Assembly: GCA_031296935.1 (NCBI GenBank)
Contig: JAVDPD010000018.1
Location: 1 to 47,687 of the forward strand
DNA length: 47,687 nt
From: Cerasicoccus maritimus
Lineage (GTDB): Bacteria > Verrucomicrobiota > Verrucomicrobiia > Opitutales > Cerasicoccaceae
Reading direction: 5' to 3'
In this document: positions 27,763 to 36,862 of the stretch, piece by piece
Numbering within the stretch: position 1 is the first letter of the stretch
How the letters are laid out: the number at the start of each line of letters is the position of its first letter
The notes under the pieces: model-generated
Told to the model about the DNA's origin: nothing
The model's input: the letters and a program-made list of their open reading frames with translations, nothing else
Databases searched by the model: none
Program-made: the position numbers and the translations under genes

Positions 27763-28752
27763 ATGAGCAAGAAACCAATCCGTGTCGCAGTTACGGGCGC
27801 AGCCGGCAATATCGGCTATGCGCTGCTATTCCGCATCGCATCCGGCCAAATGTTTGGGCCGGATCAGCCTGTCGCGCTGAACCTCATTGAGATTGAACCC
27901 GGGATGAACGCCCTGCGTGGCGTCGCCATGGAACTGGATGACTGCGCCTTCCCGCTGCTCACCGAGATCGTGCAGACCTCGGATATGAACGTCGGTTTCA
28001 AGGACGTCAACTGGGCGCTGCTCGTGGGCTCGGTGCCGCGCAAGCAAGGCATGGAACGCGCTGACCTGCTCGGTATCAACGGCAAGATCTTCGTTGGCCA
28101 GGGTAAGGCCATCAACGACAATGCAGCGGACGACGTGCGCATTTTGGTGGTCGGCAACCCTTGCAACACCAACTGCCTCATCGCCCAAAAGCACGCGCCG
28201 AACATCCCGGCCGACCGCTGGTTCGCAATGACCCGCCTGGACGAAAACCGCGCCAAGACCCAGCTCGCTCAAAAGGCTGGTGTGCCGGTTAAGGACGTGA
28301 CCAACCTCTGCGTTTGGGGCAACCACTCGCCGACGATGTTCCCGGACTTCTACAACGCCAAGATCGGCGGCAAGCCCGTTACCGAAGTCATCACCGACGA
28401 AGAGTGGCTCAAGAACGAGTTTGTGCCGAAGGTTGGCAAGCGTGGCGCTGAGATCATTGCTGCCCGTGGCGCCTCTTCCGCTGCTTCCGCCGCCAATGGC
28501 GTGGTCGACACCGTTGTCAGCCTGACGACTCCGACTGCTCCGGGCTCCTACACCAGCGTGTGCGTGCTCTCCAATGGCGAATACGGCGTGCCGGAAGGCA
28601 TCATCACTTCGCTGCCGATCAAGACCGACGGCAAGAAGTGGGAAGTGGTCAAGGGCATCGAGCTCTGCGAATACGCCAAGGAGCAGATTGCCAAGTCCAA
28701 CCAGGAGCTCCTCGACGAACGCGAAATGGCGCTCGCCGGCCTCCAGGGCTAA
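27763..28752 (+). CDS. mdh: Malate dehydrogenase
   Basis: A 329-residue NAD-dependent malate dehydrogenase of the citric acid cycle, interconverting malate and oxaloacetate. The Rossmann motif is [16 protein letters not shown] near the N-terminus; NPCNTN (substrate/NAD contact), [12 protein letters not shown] (active-site loop with arginines), TRLDENRA and [10 protein letters not shown] (catalytic histidine) are all in place. The TGAAGxIGY form is the group typical of many bacterial and cytosolic-type malate dehydrogenases. The frame is open 108 bases further upstream, but the ATG at 27763 gives the normal N-terminus ([10 protein letters not shown]). A classic intrinsic terminator follows 23 bases after the stop. 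Confidence 0.96.
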   Translation: MSKKPIRVAVTGAAGNIGYALLFRIASGQMFGPDQPVALNLIEIEPGMNALRGVAMELDDCAFPLLTEIVQTSDMNVGFKDVNWALLVGSVPRKQGMERADLLGINGKIFVGQGKAINDNAADDVRILVVGNPCNTNCLIAQKHAPNIPADRWFAMTRLDENRAKTQLAQKAGVPVKDVTNLCVWGNHSPTMFPDFYNAKIGGKPVTEVITDEEWLKNEFVPKVGKRGAEIIAARGASSAASAANGVVDTVVSLTTPTAPGSYTSVCVLSNGEYGVPEGIITSLPIKTDGKKWEVVKGIELCEYAKEQIAKSNQELLDEREMALAGLQG

Positions 28753-28775
28753 GCAGTTTCACAGCTTTTCCGACA

Positions 28776-28803
28776 AAGCCCGGCCTGTATGGCCGGGCTT
28801 TTT
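28776..28803 (+). terminator. Intrinsic terminator of mdh
   Basis: AAGCCCGGCC (28776-28785) pairs perfectly with GGCCGGGCTT (28791-28800) around a 5-base loop, and the stem runs into TTTTT (28799-28803). This is a textbook Rho-independent terminator in the mdh direction. Confidence 0.95.
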
Positions 28804-29037
28804 GCGTTTGCCTGCCGAAGTGTTGGGGACTTTTTTAAGGTGCTTCGATTCCGGTCGGTGTCGCTTGTGTCGCTGGATGCCTCCGTCAATTAAAACGATC
28901 CGCTGACTGATAAATCCGGTTCGACGAGTGCGCTTTTGCTTTGAGTGACTACGAGTGAATATTAGCCAATGGCTTTCACTAATAGTGAGTGGCTTTCAGT
29001 GGCGCCGGAAATTCGACATAATGCAAAAAAAGTGGCC

Positions 29038-29082
29038 CACTGAGCCAACTGAACCCACTGAGCCTGTGTAGCCAGCTGAGCC
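29038..29082. repeat. Degenerate 9-bp tandem repeat (five units)
   Basis: The units are CACTGAGCC, AACTGAACC, CACTGAGCC, TGTGTAGCC and AGCTGAGCC. On the minus strand the unit reads GGCTCAGTG. A related pair, TTGGCTCAG TTGGCTCGG, occurs at 38969-38986, ten kilobases away, between convergent genes. Confidence 0.75.
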
Positions 29083-29260
29083 ATTGTCAGGGCCGGGGAG
29101 TTTTGATAAAATGTTGGGCATGAACCCTTCATTACACCCTCTGCGAGAAAGCAGACGCCCGCCGTAGGGCGCTGCTATCTCTAGTCCAGCCAATGCCGCC
29201 AGGAACGCATTCGTTCGCGTGCGGGGAGTTGGAATCGTTTATCGGGCCCATTCGTTGGCC

Positions 29261-29298
29261 GGGCAGTGTGCGCAGCAGCCTTGCTTTACACACTGCCC
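29261..29298. repeat. Perfect 10-bp inverted repeat
   Basis: GGGCAGTGTG (29261-29270) pairs with CACACTGCCC (29289-29298) across an 18-base spacer. GGGCAGTGT recurs at 29472-29480. It may be the end of a lost mobile element or a folded RNA segment; nothing decides between these. Confidence 0.55.
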
Positions 29299-29559
29299 TA
29301 GTCAGCCTAGCGAACTGACGCGCCAGCGACGCCCGTAGATTATAAGTCGGCTCAGGCCGCCCAACTCTCCGCCCGATTATGCCAGCTTGCGCTCCGGGTA
29401 TTGGCGTTGAAGCGCGCGACATCACGGCGCGTTCGCCCCACCTGCGCCCGATCCCGGCGAACGGGCGGGTAGGGCAGTGTTCTTTGATATCGAATAAAGC
29501 AGGTTTTACCCCCCCCCGGCCCCAGTCGGGAAGGAAAAAGTTCATGATGTGGTGGGCTT

Positions 29560-30089
29560 GTATATGAGCCCTCCTGACAACGCTTTGGAGTTTTGCGTGG
29601 ATGAAAAGAGCCAGATTCAGGCGCTCGAACGCAGCCAGCCGATTCTGCGCTGAGGCTTGGAGCTCCAGAACGCCAAACTCAGGATTATTATCGTCAGGGC
29701 ACGACGTCATTGTTTGCGGCTCTTGATGTGGCCACAGGCCGGGGCAGTAGCAGCCTCAAGGAGCGCCACCGAAGCCGTGAGTTCCTCGCTTTCCTGTGCC
29801 AGATCGAACGCGAGGTTCCCGAGGGATTCGATATCCATATCATCCTGGACAACTAGCCACGCACAGAACCGCCGAGGTCAACCAGTGGCTAAAAAAGCGA
29901 CCACATTGGCATCTGCATTTTACCCCAACGCACTCCAGTTGGCTCAACCAAGTTGAACGATTCTTCGTACTAATCACCAACCAGCGCATCCAAAGAGGTT
30001 CATTCAAAGCAGTCAAAGAACTCAAAGCAGCCATAGAGCAATACATCGAGCATCTATTCGCTTACGAAGGCCGAAGGTTCCCGTGGCGG
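29560..30089 (+). pseudogene. IS630-family transposase remnant
   Basis: Pieces of one transposase are spread over different frames. The first, [19 protein letters not shown] (from about 29588), is the IS630 catalytic-aspartate region. A stop and a frameshift follow, then HGTTSLFAALDVATG and REFLAFLCQIEREVPEGFDI in another frame, then after the in-frame stop in DN-stop-ATH the C-terminal piece HLHFTPTHSSWLNQVERFF with RIQRGSFKAVKEL. The Asp-Asp-Glu residues are thus partly preserved but the gene cannot be read through. The N-terminal third is missing. Confidence 0.85.
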
Positions 30090-30250
30090 ACGCCTCTACT
30101 AGCACCTGCGTATCAATGGAAAATGCCGTAATCGCCACAAGAACAAAGCCAGTCACAGCAAGCTGCCAAACCATGTGGGCATTGAAAGTGCGTCCGCCCA
30201 TCGTGGAGCGACGCAAGGTAATGGTCACTGGGAGTGTGACCTTATCGCGG
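30085..30250 (+). pseudogene. IS30-family transposase fragment
   Basis: In the frame of position 30109 the sequence reads LRINGKCRNRHKNK, then HVGIESASAHRGATQGNGHWECDLIAD, which matches the IS30 pattern LRxxGKxYRxR ... VxIxxRP...R...GHWEGDxI with the first catalytic aspartate. An in-frame stop at 30100 and absence of the rest of the catalytic domain mark it as a fragment. It directly abuts the IS630 remnant and ends just before the rsmA stop codon. Confidence 0.7.
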
Positions 30251-30270
30251 ATTGTCGCCCTGCAAGGCTA

Positions 30271-31095
30271 TCACGTGAAGACCATCAGCTTCCAGCCAAA
30301 GAGCGGGATTGCCTCGGGGCGGGTGGTCTCGGGAATGCCGTTTTCGACCAACTGCGCGAGCCACGGGCGCAACTCTTCGGCGCGTTCGTGCTTATTGACG
30401 AGGCTCCCGATCTGCTTGCGGCGCTGGGTAAAGATTGAGCGGATGACTTCGCGCTGCGCGGCGTTGAAAAAGAACGCGTCGGGCAGGCGCTCCAGGTGGA
30501 GCAAAGTCGAGTCGACATCGGGCGCCGGGTAAAAGCATTGGCGCGACACGCGGTGCCCCGGGCGGCGCTGGTAGGCTGCCTCGATGAAGATGGATATCGC
30601 GCCGTAATTCTTCTGGCCAGGCGCGGCGGTAAAGCGGTCGGCGGCTTCCTTTTGCAGCATCAGCACGAGGCGCTCGGGGAGGGGGCCGGCGAGGATTTTT
30701 TCCATCCACGGGGTGGAGATCGCGTAAGGCAAATTTGCCACGATCTTAAACTTACTTTGCAATGCAAAGCTTGCGCGCGGGTGGTCCACTGCATCGCCGT
30801 GGAGCAGGTGGAATTTCTCGGGATTCTCAACCGCGAGCGTGGCAGCGAGGTTGGCGTGCAGCTCGGGGTCGAGCTCTACGGCCCAGACTTCGGCGCCGGC
30901 TTCGAGCAGAGCGGAGGATAGCGTGCCCAGACCCGGGCCGACCTCCACAATGCAGTCGCCCGGTTGGACATCGGCCAGCTCCAGGGATTTGCGCACGATG
31001 TTGCCATCGACCAGGAAGTTCTGGCCGAGTCGCTTGTTGGGGCGGCGGCCAAGGCGCTCCAGCACCGCACGCGTCTCACTCGGGGACAATGGCAT
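30271..31095 (-). CDS. rsmA: 16S rRNA dimethyladenosine transferase
   Basis: A 274-residue KsgA/RsmA enzyme that dimethylates two adjacent adenines near the 3' end of 16S rRNA using S-adenosylmethionine. Motifs are RLGQNFLVDGNIVRK, VEVGPGLGTLSSALLEAGA (SAM-binding), and the catalytic NLPYAISTPWM. The start at 31095 (ATG, MPLSPSETRAV) is preferred over a TTG at 31158 that would overlap mtaB. The gene contains a copy of the dispersed palindrome (30754-30770), read SFALQSKF in a loop just before NLPY, where family members are variable. It is the last gene of an mtaB-rsmA pair. Confidence 0.93.
   Translation of the reverse strand: MPLSPSETRAVLERLGRRPNKRLGQNFLVDGNIVRKSLELADVQPGDCIVEVGPGLGTLSSALLEAGAEVWAVELDPELHANLAATLAVENPEKFHLLHGDAVDHPRASFALQSKFKIVANLPYAISTPWMEKILAGPLPERLVLMLQKEAADRFTAAPGQKNYGAISIFIEAAYQRRPGHRVSRQCFYPAPDVDSTLLHLERLPDAFFFNAAQREVIRSIFTQRRKQIGSLVNKHERAEELRPWLAQLVENGIPETTRPEAIPLFGWKLMVFT
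30754..30770. repeat. Dispersed 17-bp palindrome, copy 4 (inside rsmA)
   Basis: ACTTTGCAATGCAAAGC on the plus strand; the minus-strand coding frame reads ASFALQS. The arms are complementary except for the terminal base. The peptide FALQS also comes from copy 2 in nirA. Confidence 0.75.
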
Positions 31096-31150
31096 GTGGG
31101 CATTCAGGCGGCCCAAGCGCAGGCAGGCGAGTCTTTTTCGCGCGGGTGCT

Positions 31151-32512
31151 TTACCCAATCAACGTGCCTTCAACGAAGTCTGCCGTGACGCGCTCCAGGC
31201 GGACGCGGGCCAATTCGTTGCGGAGCTCCAGTGCAGTTTTGCCGCGGAGACCGTCGCCGCTCAGGACGACGCGCACGTAATTATCCGTGAGGCCGCTGGC
31301 GGTGTTATCGCGTGGGTCTTCGAAGAGGACGTCGGTTTCGCGGCCGAGGTTAGCCTCATAAAATGCGTAGCGGCGCTCGGTGGAAAGGCGGCGCAGGCGG
31401 GCGCTGCGGCGGTGACGCTCCTCGACGGGGATGTGGTCGTCGCGGCGGGCGGCGGGGGTGTTGCCGCGCTCGGAGTAGGTGAACACGTGGCCGTAGGCGA
31501 GGGGATTTTCGGTGAGCACCCGGCAGCTCTCGGCGAAGTCCTGCTCGGTCTCACCCGGGAAGCCGACCATGATATCCGTCCCGATGCAAATACCGGGCAC
31601 GCGCGCGGCGGCGTCGTTTACAAAGGCTTCCCACTCGGCAATGTTGTAGCGGCGGCGCATCTCCTGCAGGACTTTGTCCGAGCCGCTTTGCAGCGGGATG
31701 TGCAGGTAGGGCATCAGCGCGTGGTCGGCGGCGTTCATGCGGTCAAAGAGCTCCACGGGAATCGTGGTCGGCTCGATGCTGCTGATGCGCACGCGGTCGA
31801 GGCCGGGCAGGGCGCTGAGCGCGTCGACGACCTCCAACACGCTGCGGCTGGTGTGGTCGTAGGTGCCGATGTTGACGCCCGTCAGCACCAGCTCTTTCAC
31901 GCCACGGCCGACCTGATGCCGGGCCTCGGCCATGAGGTCGTCAAACTCCCGGCTGCGCGCGCGACCGCGGGCAAACGGGATGATGCAAAAGCTGCACATG
32001 AAGTCGCAGCCGTCTTGAATCTTTAAATTCGCGCGCCACTCGAAGGGCGTCTCGCCGGCAAAGTGCATCGTGAAGTCGTCGCGGTCGATGCGCTCGCGGA
32101 CGATGACCGGCGCCGGGTTTTTCTCCGCCGCTCCGATGTAGTCGAGCACGTTCATTTTATCGTGATTGCCGAGGATGAGGTCCACGCCCTCGATGCCAGA
32201 GATTTCCTTGGCGCCCATCTGCGAATAGCAGCCGACGACGGCGGTGTAGGCCTCGGGGTTGCGGCGGACGAAGCCGCGGATCGCCTGCCGGCACTTGGCG
32301 TCGGCCAGCCGTGTGACGGTGCAGGTATTGATGATCGCGAGGTCGGCCTCGTCTGCGAAGTCCACGATGTCATAGCCCTGCGCAATGAGCTTTTCGCGCA
32401 GGATCATCGTCTCGCTTTGGTTGAGCCGGCAGCCGAGCGTGTGCAGCGCCGCGCGCCGCCGCGTGGGGGCGGAGGTTGCGTTGGCTGGCTGACTGGCGAG
32501 GGCTTGGCTCAT
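31151..32512 (-). CDS. mtaB: tRNA t6A37 methylthiotransferase MtaB
   Basis: A radical-SAM methylthiotransferase of 453 residues that adds a methylthio group to threonylcarbamoyl-adenosine 37 of tRNAs. The N-terminal UPF0004 domain has the MtaB-type opening ALHTLGCRLNQSET with cysteines for one 4Fe-4S cluster (also NTCTVT and VVGCYSQM). The radical-SAM cluster is CDFMCSFC. A TRAM-like C-terminal region follows (NYVRVVLSGDGLRGKTALE). TLGCRLNQ, rather than TYGCQMN, favours MtaB over MiaB. A GTG at 32539 would add nine residues; the ATG at 32512 is chosen. The rsmA gene follows 55 bases later on the same strand. Confidence 0.93.
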   Translation of the reverse strand: MSQALASQPANATSAPTRRRAALHTLGCRLNQSETMILREKLIAQGYDIVDFADEADLAIINTCTVTRLADAKCRQAIRGFVRRNPEAYTAVVGCYSQMGAKEISGIEGVDLILGNHDKMNVLDYIGAAEKNPAPVIVRERIDRDDFTMHFAGETPFEWRANLKIQDGCDFMCSFCIIPFARGRARSREFDDLMAEARHQVGRGVKELVLTGVNIGTYDHTSRSVLEVVDALSALPGLDRVRISSIEPTTIPVELFDRMNAADHALMPYLHIPLQSGSDKVLQEMRRRYNIAEWEAFVNDAAARVPGICIGTDIMVGFPGETEQDFAESCRVLTENPLAYGHVFTYSERGNTPAARRDDHIPVEERHRRSARLRRLSTERRYAFYEANLGRETDVLFEDPRDNTASGLTDNYVRVVLSGDGLRGKTALELRNELARVRLERVTADFVEGTLIG

Positions 32513-32614
32513 GCGAATCGGGTAACCAAAAACGTTCACGCTGACTTTTCAAGGCAGAAGGGCCGAGAATGGCCGTTGCGAGGGCGGCTATTTACGGCAG
32601 GGAAATTGTCCACC

Positions 32615-32645
32615 AATTATTTTTTCTCAGTTTCTTAAAATAATT
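32615..32645. repeat. AT-rich inverted repeat between mtaB and the sigma factor gene
   Basis: AATTATTTT (32615-32623) and AAAATAATT (32637-32645) are perfect 9-bp inverted repeats with a 13-base spacer, in the divergent promoter region. It could be an operator; nothing more can be said. Confidence 0.45.
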
Positions 32646-32724
32646 CCTAAGAAAACCTGGGCTGGCGCGTATCCCTGTTAAATCGGCTTCACCCTGGCCG
32701 CCTGAACGACACACTTCAACACCG

Positions 32725-33264
32725 ATGGGAGATGACTCATTATCCGCCGCCTCACGCCCGCAACTCTCGCGGGCCATCCAAGTCTATTCCAAGCCTCTGT
32801 CCCGCTACGCGTATTCGCTCTGTGGCTGCGTCCACCGCTCGCAGGACGCCGTGCAAGACACCTTTCTTCGGCTCGCCGAGCGCGATGAGCCGATTAAACC
32901 CGAAGAACGCCTCGGCCCCTGGCTGTTTAAAGTCTGCCGGTCGCGCGTCATTGACCAGTTTCGGAAGGAGGGCCGCATGACGCCGGGCGCCGAACTCCCC
33001 GAAACGAACCCCCAGCTGCCGCCCGTCGACACGCCCCGGGAATCCGCCGAACGCGGCGACAGCGCGGCGGCCGTCTGGGAACAGATGGGCAACCTGTCGC
33101 CCAATCAACGCGAAGTGCTGCGCCTGAAATTCCAGGCCCAGCTCAGCTACCGCGAAATCGCCGACGTGCTGGACTTGTCTGTGTCCAACGTCGGCTACCT
33201 GGTCCACACCGCGATGGCGAGTCTGCGCCAGCGGCTCCGCACCGAATCCGACCTGCTCGGCTAA
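32725..33264 (+). CDS. ECF-type RNA polymerase sigma factor
   Basis: A 179-residue sigma-70 family protein of extracytoplasmic-function type. Region 2 lies at about 25-95 ([40 protein letters not shown]) and region 4 at about 118-170 ([40 protein letters not shown]). The spacer between them is Pro/Glu-rich. The next gene, 28 bases downstream, encodes a membrane protein whose N-terminus looks like an anti-sigma factor, so the pair is probably a sigma/anti-sigma unit that signals events in the envelope. Its promoter is not recognisable; an AT-rich inverted repeat lies about 100 bases upstream. Confidence 0.92.
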   Translation: MGDDSLSAASRPQLSRAIQVYSKPLSRYAYSLCGCVHRSQDAVQDTFLRLAERDEPIKPEERLGPWLFKVCRSRVIDQFRKEGRMTPGAELPETNPQLPPVDTPRESAERGDSAAAVWEQMGNLSPNQREVLRLKFQAQLSYREIADVLDLSVSNVGYLVHTAMASLRQRLRTESDLLG

Positions 33265-33292
33265 TCCCACCAACTTCAACTTTTTGATCACC

Positions 33293-36115
33293 GTGAATTT
33301 CGACCCAAATGATCCCCGCATCACCGCTCACGCGCTCGGCGAACCGCTGGACGCCGAGGCGGAAGCCTTCATCCGCGAACACGAGGCCGATCCTGCATTT
33401 CAGGAAGCCGTTGAGGAAATTCAGCAAACCGCAGCTCTCTTAGCAACCGCCTTCGCCGCCGAACCCGAAACAGTGGAAACGGTCGACGAAGAGTCGGTCC
33501 TGGCGAACGTTTCTCAGCCAGCCAAGCCGCCGAGCCGCTTTAAGCTCTTTGTGTTTTCGTCACCACGCATTGCAGCGTCGTTGGTCCTGTTTTTGGGTCT
33601 GGCGGGTGCGCTGGGCTGGTGGTTGGTGCAGCCGGAGAAATTTACCGCGACGGCCACGGTGCAGGTGCTTCGCCCCGAATTTGAAGGAGAAAATGTTCTG
33701 GTTTGTGGAAATGATTTCCAAGTGAAAGTTGGCATCGCCGAAAGCAATGCATTGGCGCAAGCCGCTGCGGAACGGCTCTCGACTGCTGACCGTGATCTAT
33801 TGCTGAAGGGACATCCGCAAATGGACTCGTGGGTTGAGTCCGCGACGGCGGAAATCATGCGCATCACGACGGTTGAGCCTGATCGCAAAGCCTATCAGTT
33901 CGATATCAACGTCCAGCATCCCGATGAGCAACTTGCCGCGAAAGTCGCGAACTACCTCGCCGATGAATACATCAACTACAACGTCAAGCGGAACATCGAA
34001 ATCAGCATGCGGACCGTCGAACTCCTGCGCACTAGCACCGAGCAACAGCGACAGAAAGTTGAAGAGATTCGCGAAGAGATTAATGAGTATCGGAAGTCAT
34101 TTAAGCGCTTGGGGTTTGCTCCGGACGGCTATGACGCCAAGAAAGCACAGCTAGCGCAAGCAGAGGCGACCTATGCGGAGTTGAAGAGAAAATCTCAAAC
34201 TGAAATGGCGCAGGTAGCGTTGGTCAGTGCGGATGCCCGCATCGTCTCGAAAGCGACTGCGGGAGAAGAGACCATTATGGTGGCTGAATACGCAGCGCCG
34301 CCGCCAGCGCCCGAGTCCGTTGGAGCTAAAGACCGAGATGCGCTCATACAGGAAAGCTTAAAGCCAGCAAATCGGCCGAAAGCAAGGATCGCGGTGACAA
34401 ACGTTAGCCAAATTAATCTGTCTGATCAGGATGTGAATATGCCGGTGGTCGATTCGAGAGTGAGTGGGTATGCTGGAGTAGCAGCTGTTAGCAATGAAAA
34501 GCAACGTGTCGCCATTAATGGTCTAAATTCCATTGCTGTAGATCGTTATTGGTCTGATAGCCCAGACTCCAGCGTCGATTTCAGTAATTCCTCTGTCGAT
34601 TTCTTTGGGGTTAAGCGAGAATCGCAGCGACTCCCTCAAGAGCCATTCAATCGCGAAGGCTATGATCTGATCAAGGACAACGAGTTCGTCACGCCGCAGG
34701 TGGAGCCGTTGTCGACCTTTTCTATCGATGTCGATACCGCCAGCTACGCGAATGTGCGCCGCATGTTGCGGGGTGGGCAATTGCCGCCGCTGGACGTCGT
34801 GCGCATCGAGGAGCTGATCAATTACTTCGACTACGACTACTCGGTTCCCGAAACCGGCGAGCATCCGTTCTCGGTTAATACCGAGGTCGCGCCGGTGCCG
34901 TGGGCCCAGGAACATTACCTGGTGCGCATTGGGCTGAAGGGCTACGAAGTGCCGTGGAACGAACGCCCCGCCAGCAACCTGGTTTTCCTGGTCGATGTGT
35001 CGGGCTCGATGAGCAGCGCCAACAAGCTGGGCCTCGTCAAGCAGGCGCTGACCGAGCTGAGCCTCCGCCTGGATCGCCGTGACCGCGTGGCCATCGTGGT
35101 CTATGCCGGGAGCAGTGGCCTCGCACTGCCGTCCACCACTGCCGACAATCAGGAGACGATTCAGCACGCGCTGGAGCAGTTGAAATCCGGCGGATCGACC
35201 AATGGCGGGCAGGGCATTGAGCTGGCTTACCAAGTCGCGCAAAAGCACTTTACCGAAGGCGGCAACAACCGCGTGATCCTCTGCACGGACGGCGATTTCA
35301 ACGTTGGCGTGAGTGACCGCGGGCAGCTGACGCGGCTCATCGAAGACAAGGCCAAGAGCGGCGTCTACCTCTCGGTTTGCGGCTTTGGCATGGGCAACCT
35401 GAAGGACGACATGATGGAGTCTCTGTCCAACTCGGGCAACGGCAACTACGCCTACATCGACAACATGCGCGAAGCGCGTAAAGTGTTTGGCCAAGACCTC
35501 TCGGGAACGATGCTGACCATTGCCAAGGACGTGAAAATCCAGGTCGAGTTCAACCCGGCCAACGTCGCGGCCTACCGTCTGATCGGCTACGAAAACCGCA
35601 TGCTCGCTGCCAAGGATTTCAACGACGACCAGAAGGACGCGGGCGAGATCGGCGCCGGGCACACCGTCACCGCGCTTTATGAAATCGTCCCCGTGGGCGC
35701 GGACAGCGCCGCCTTGCCTCAGGATTCCGTGGACCCGCTGAAGTATCAGCAAACGGAAGGAAACTCTGCAACGCAAAGCAACTCTGCATCGAAAAGTGAG
35801 TTCTCCGATGAATGGGTCACGGTGAAGCTGCGCTACAAGCAGCCGGACGGCGATACATCCACGCTGATGTCCACCGTGGTCAATGGCCCCTCCGAGGACA
35901 CGGCGCCGAGCGCGGACTTCCAGTTCGCCACGGCGGTGGCGGAGTTTGGTCTGCTGCTACGTAAGTCGGAATACGCTGGCGAGGCCAGCTGGCCCGCAGT
36001 CATCGAACGCGCCCGCGACGCCCTTGGCGCGAATCAGGGTGGGCATCGGTCGGAGTTTGTCGAGCTCGCCCGCAAGGCGCAGGCATTATCAAGTCCTTTG
36101 CCGGAAAGTGACTAG
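33293..36115 (+). CDS. Anti-sigma-like/Wzz-like/VWA fusion membrane protein
   Basis: A 940-residue multidomain protein. Residues 1-85 are acidic and helical and resemble the cytoplasmic arm of an anti-sigma factor ([20 protein letters not shown]). A transmembrane helix follows (about 92-113), then a Wzz/chain-length-determinant-like region (about 115-300: [32 protein letters not shown], coiled coil). A poorly conserved stretch leads to a YfbK-type von Willebrand A module ([19 protein letters not shown] motif DVSGSMSS at about 568, [11 protein letters not shown]), and a DUF3520-like end. I chose the GTG at 33293 over a TTG at 33284. Partner of the upstream sigma factor by position. A duplicated dispersed palindrome lies near the C-terminus. 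Confidence 0.85.
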   Translation: MNFDPNDPRITAHALGEPLDAEAEAFIREHEADPAFQEAVEEIQQTAALLATAFAAEPETVETVDEESVLANVSQPAKPPSRFKLFVFSSPRIAASLVLFLGLAGALGWWLVQPEKFTATATVQVLRPEFEGENVLVCGNDFQVKVGIAESNALAQAAAERLSTADRDLLLKGHPQMDSWVESATAEIMRITTVEPDRKAYQFDINVQHPDEQLAAKVANYLADEYINYNVKRNIEISMRTVELLRTSTEQQRQKVEEIREEINEYRKSFKRLGFAPDGYDAKKAQLAQAEATYAELKRKSQTEMAQVALVSADARIVSKATAGEETIMVAEYAAPPPAPESVGAKDRDALIQESLKPANRPKARIAVTNVSQINLSDQDVNMPVVDSRVSGYAGVAAVSNEKQRVAINGLNSIAVDRYWSDSPDSSVDFSNSSVDFFGVKRESQRLPQEPFNREGYDLIKDNEFVTPQVEPLSTFSIDVDTASYANVRRMLRGGQLPPLDVVRIEELINYFDYDYSVPETGEHPFSVNTEVAPVPWAQEHYLVRIGLKGYEVPWNERPASNLVFLVDVSGSMSSANKLGLVKQALTELSLRLDRRDRVAIVVYAGSSGLALPSTTADNQETIQHALEQLKSGGSTNGGQGIELAYQVAQKHFTEGGNNRVILCTDGDFNVGVSDRGQLTRLIEDKAKSGVYLSVCGFGMGNLKDDMMESLSNSGNGNYAYIDNMREARKVFGQDLSGTMLTIAKDVKIQVEFNPANVAAYRLIGYENRMLAAKDFNDDQKDAGEIGAGHTVTALYEIVPVGADSAALPQDSVDPLKYQQTEGNSATQSNSASKSEFSDEWVTVKLRYKQPDGDTSTLMSTVVNGPSEDTAPSADFQFATAVAEFGLLLRKSEYAGEASWPAVIERARDALGANQGGHRSEFVELARKAQALSSPLPESD
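35763..35797. repeat. Dispersed 17-bp palindrome, copies 5 and 6 in tandem
   Basis: ACTCTGCAACGCAAAGC (35763-35779) is identical to copy 3, and ACTCTGCATCGAAAAGT (35781-35797) repeats it with four changes at an 18-base period, keeping the frame. Together they encode [12 protein letters not shown] in a flexible stretch of the VWA protein. Confidence 0.75.
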
Positions 36116-36498
36116 CGATAGCGTTTCTTGAGTTCGCGTAGGCCTTGCGCGGTGTGCTTGTCTAGTTGTTCGGCAAAAGTCTGATAGCGGCTAAATTTCT
36201 CGGTGCGCAGCTCAAGCTCGGCTTGGCCGGCGTAAGCAGAGGCGCGGGCAAGGCCGAGGTTTCCCAAGCTGCCCTTGACGTAGTGGACGAGCGGAATCAG
36301 CTGAGTCCTTGCTTGGGAGGTGCAGCAAAGACGGATTTCAATCAGCTTGTCTGCATAGGTTCGATGAAATTCTGCGATCAAGTCCTCGATAAAAACAGGC
36401 ATGGCTTCTTCACCTAGCGAGAATTCCCAGTGTTGGAGAAAAACTGAGTCGAGCACAGCTACGCTGGCTGGATCTACGGTTTCTTCAAAATCAGGCAT
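36112..36498 (-). CDS. Hpt-domain phosphotransfer protein
   Basis: A 128-residue protein built around a histidine phosphotransfer domain. The phosphorylatable histidine is H72 in [15 protein letters not shown], matching the H-x-x-K-G-S pattern of Hpt domains. The protein should receive and pass phosphoryl groups within a two-component relay. The ATG at 36498 is chosen; it overlaps the response regulator gene by 8 bases, so the two are coupled and the regulator is its likely partner. The gene overlaps the convergent VWA gene by 4 bases. No histidine kinase with a DHp domain is present in the window, so its donor is unknown. Confidence 0.85.
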   Translation of the reverse strand: MPDFEETVDPASVAVLDSVFLQHWEFSLGEEAMPVFIEDLIAEFHRTYADKLIEIRLCCTSQARTQLIPLVHYVKGSLGNLGLARASAYAGQAELELRTEKFSRYQTFAEQLDKHTAQGLRELKKRYR

Positions 36499-36862
36499 GC
36501 TGGTCGAGGAGTTCCTGGACGGCTGATTGCAGTAGGCTGGGGGCAAAAGGCTTGGTAAATACTCGGTTTGCGCCTGCCGCAAGCAGCTCTTCGTGGACTT
36601 GGGTCTCGCCGTGTCCGGTTACGACGATGAGTGGCATTGAGGCAAGTTTGGGCTCTGAGCGCACAAACTGAATGAGCTCCAGGCCGGACTTACCAGGGAG
36701 CATGACATCGATGATTGCCATGTCTGGGCGCTCCGTTTTCAAGAGCTGCTCAGCGCCGAGGCCTTCTCGGCAGACAATGAGTTTGCATTTGATGCGCTTG
36801 AGGTTGAATTCCAGCAAGCGGATCATTAGGGGGTCGTCGTCAGCAATTAGAATAGTGCTCAT
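36491..36862 (-). CDS. Single-domain response regulator
   Basis: A 123-residue CheY-like receiver domain with no output domain. The acidic pocket is DDD (residues 8-10), the phospho-acceptor is D52 in IIDVMLPGKSG, the switch threonine is in VVTGHGE and the conserved lysine in FTKPFAP. It overlaps the upstream phosphatase gene by 4 bases (ATGA) and the downstream Hpt gene by 8, so all three are one transcript. It probably controls the phosphatase or takes phosphate from the Hpt protein. A free receiver next to an RsbU-type phosphatase commonly switches the phosphatase. Confidence 0.93.
   Translation of the reverse strand: MSTILIADDDPLMIRLLEFNLKRIKCKLIVCREGLGAEQLLKTERPDMAIIDVMLPGKSGLELIQFVRSEPKLASMPLIVVTGHGETQVHEELLAAGANRVFTKPFAPSLLQSAVQELLDQHA

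Larger units (their letters stand above)
28804..29559. other. Gene-poor, repeat-bearing stretch before the IS remnants
   Basis: No convincing gene is present. It contains TGGCTTTCA twice near 28970-28998, a run of five 9-bp units (29038-29082), an inverted repeat GGGCAGTGTG/CACACTGCCC (29261-29298) with a third copy of GGGCAGTGT at 29472-29480, and a C9 run near 29511. A 192-residue minus-strand frame crosses it but matches nothing I know. It is probably degraded mobile DNA. Confidence 0.6.

Noticed and set aside
29038..29082. Possible CRISPR array
   Set aside because: Units are 9 bp with no spacers and no cas genes are present.
29132..29710. 192-codon minus-strand frame in the degraded region
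   Set aside because: It overlaps the IS630 remnant, lacks any recognised domain and has arginine-rich composition typical of a random frame.
30839..32026. 395-codon plus-strand frame across rsmA and mtaB
   Set aside because: Both strands cannot code here; the minus-strand genes have all family motifs.
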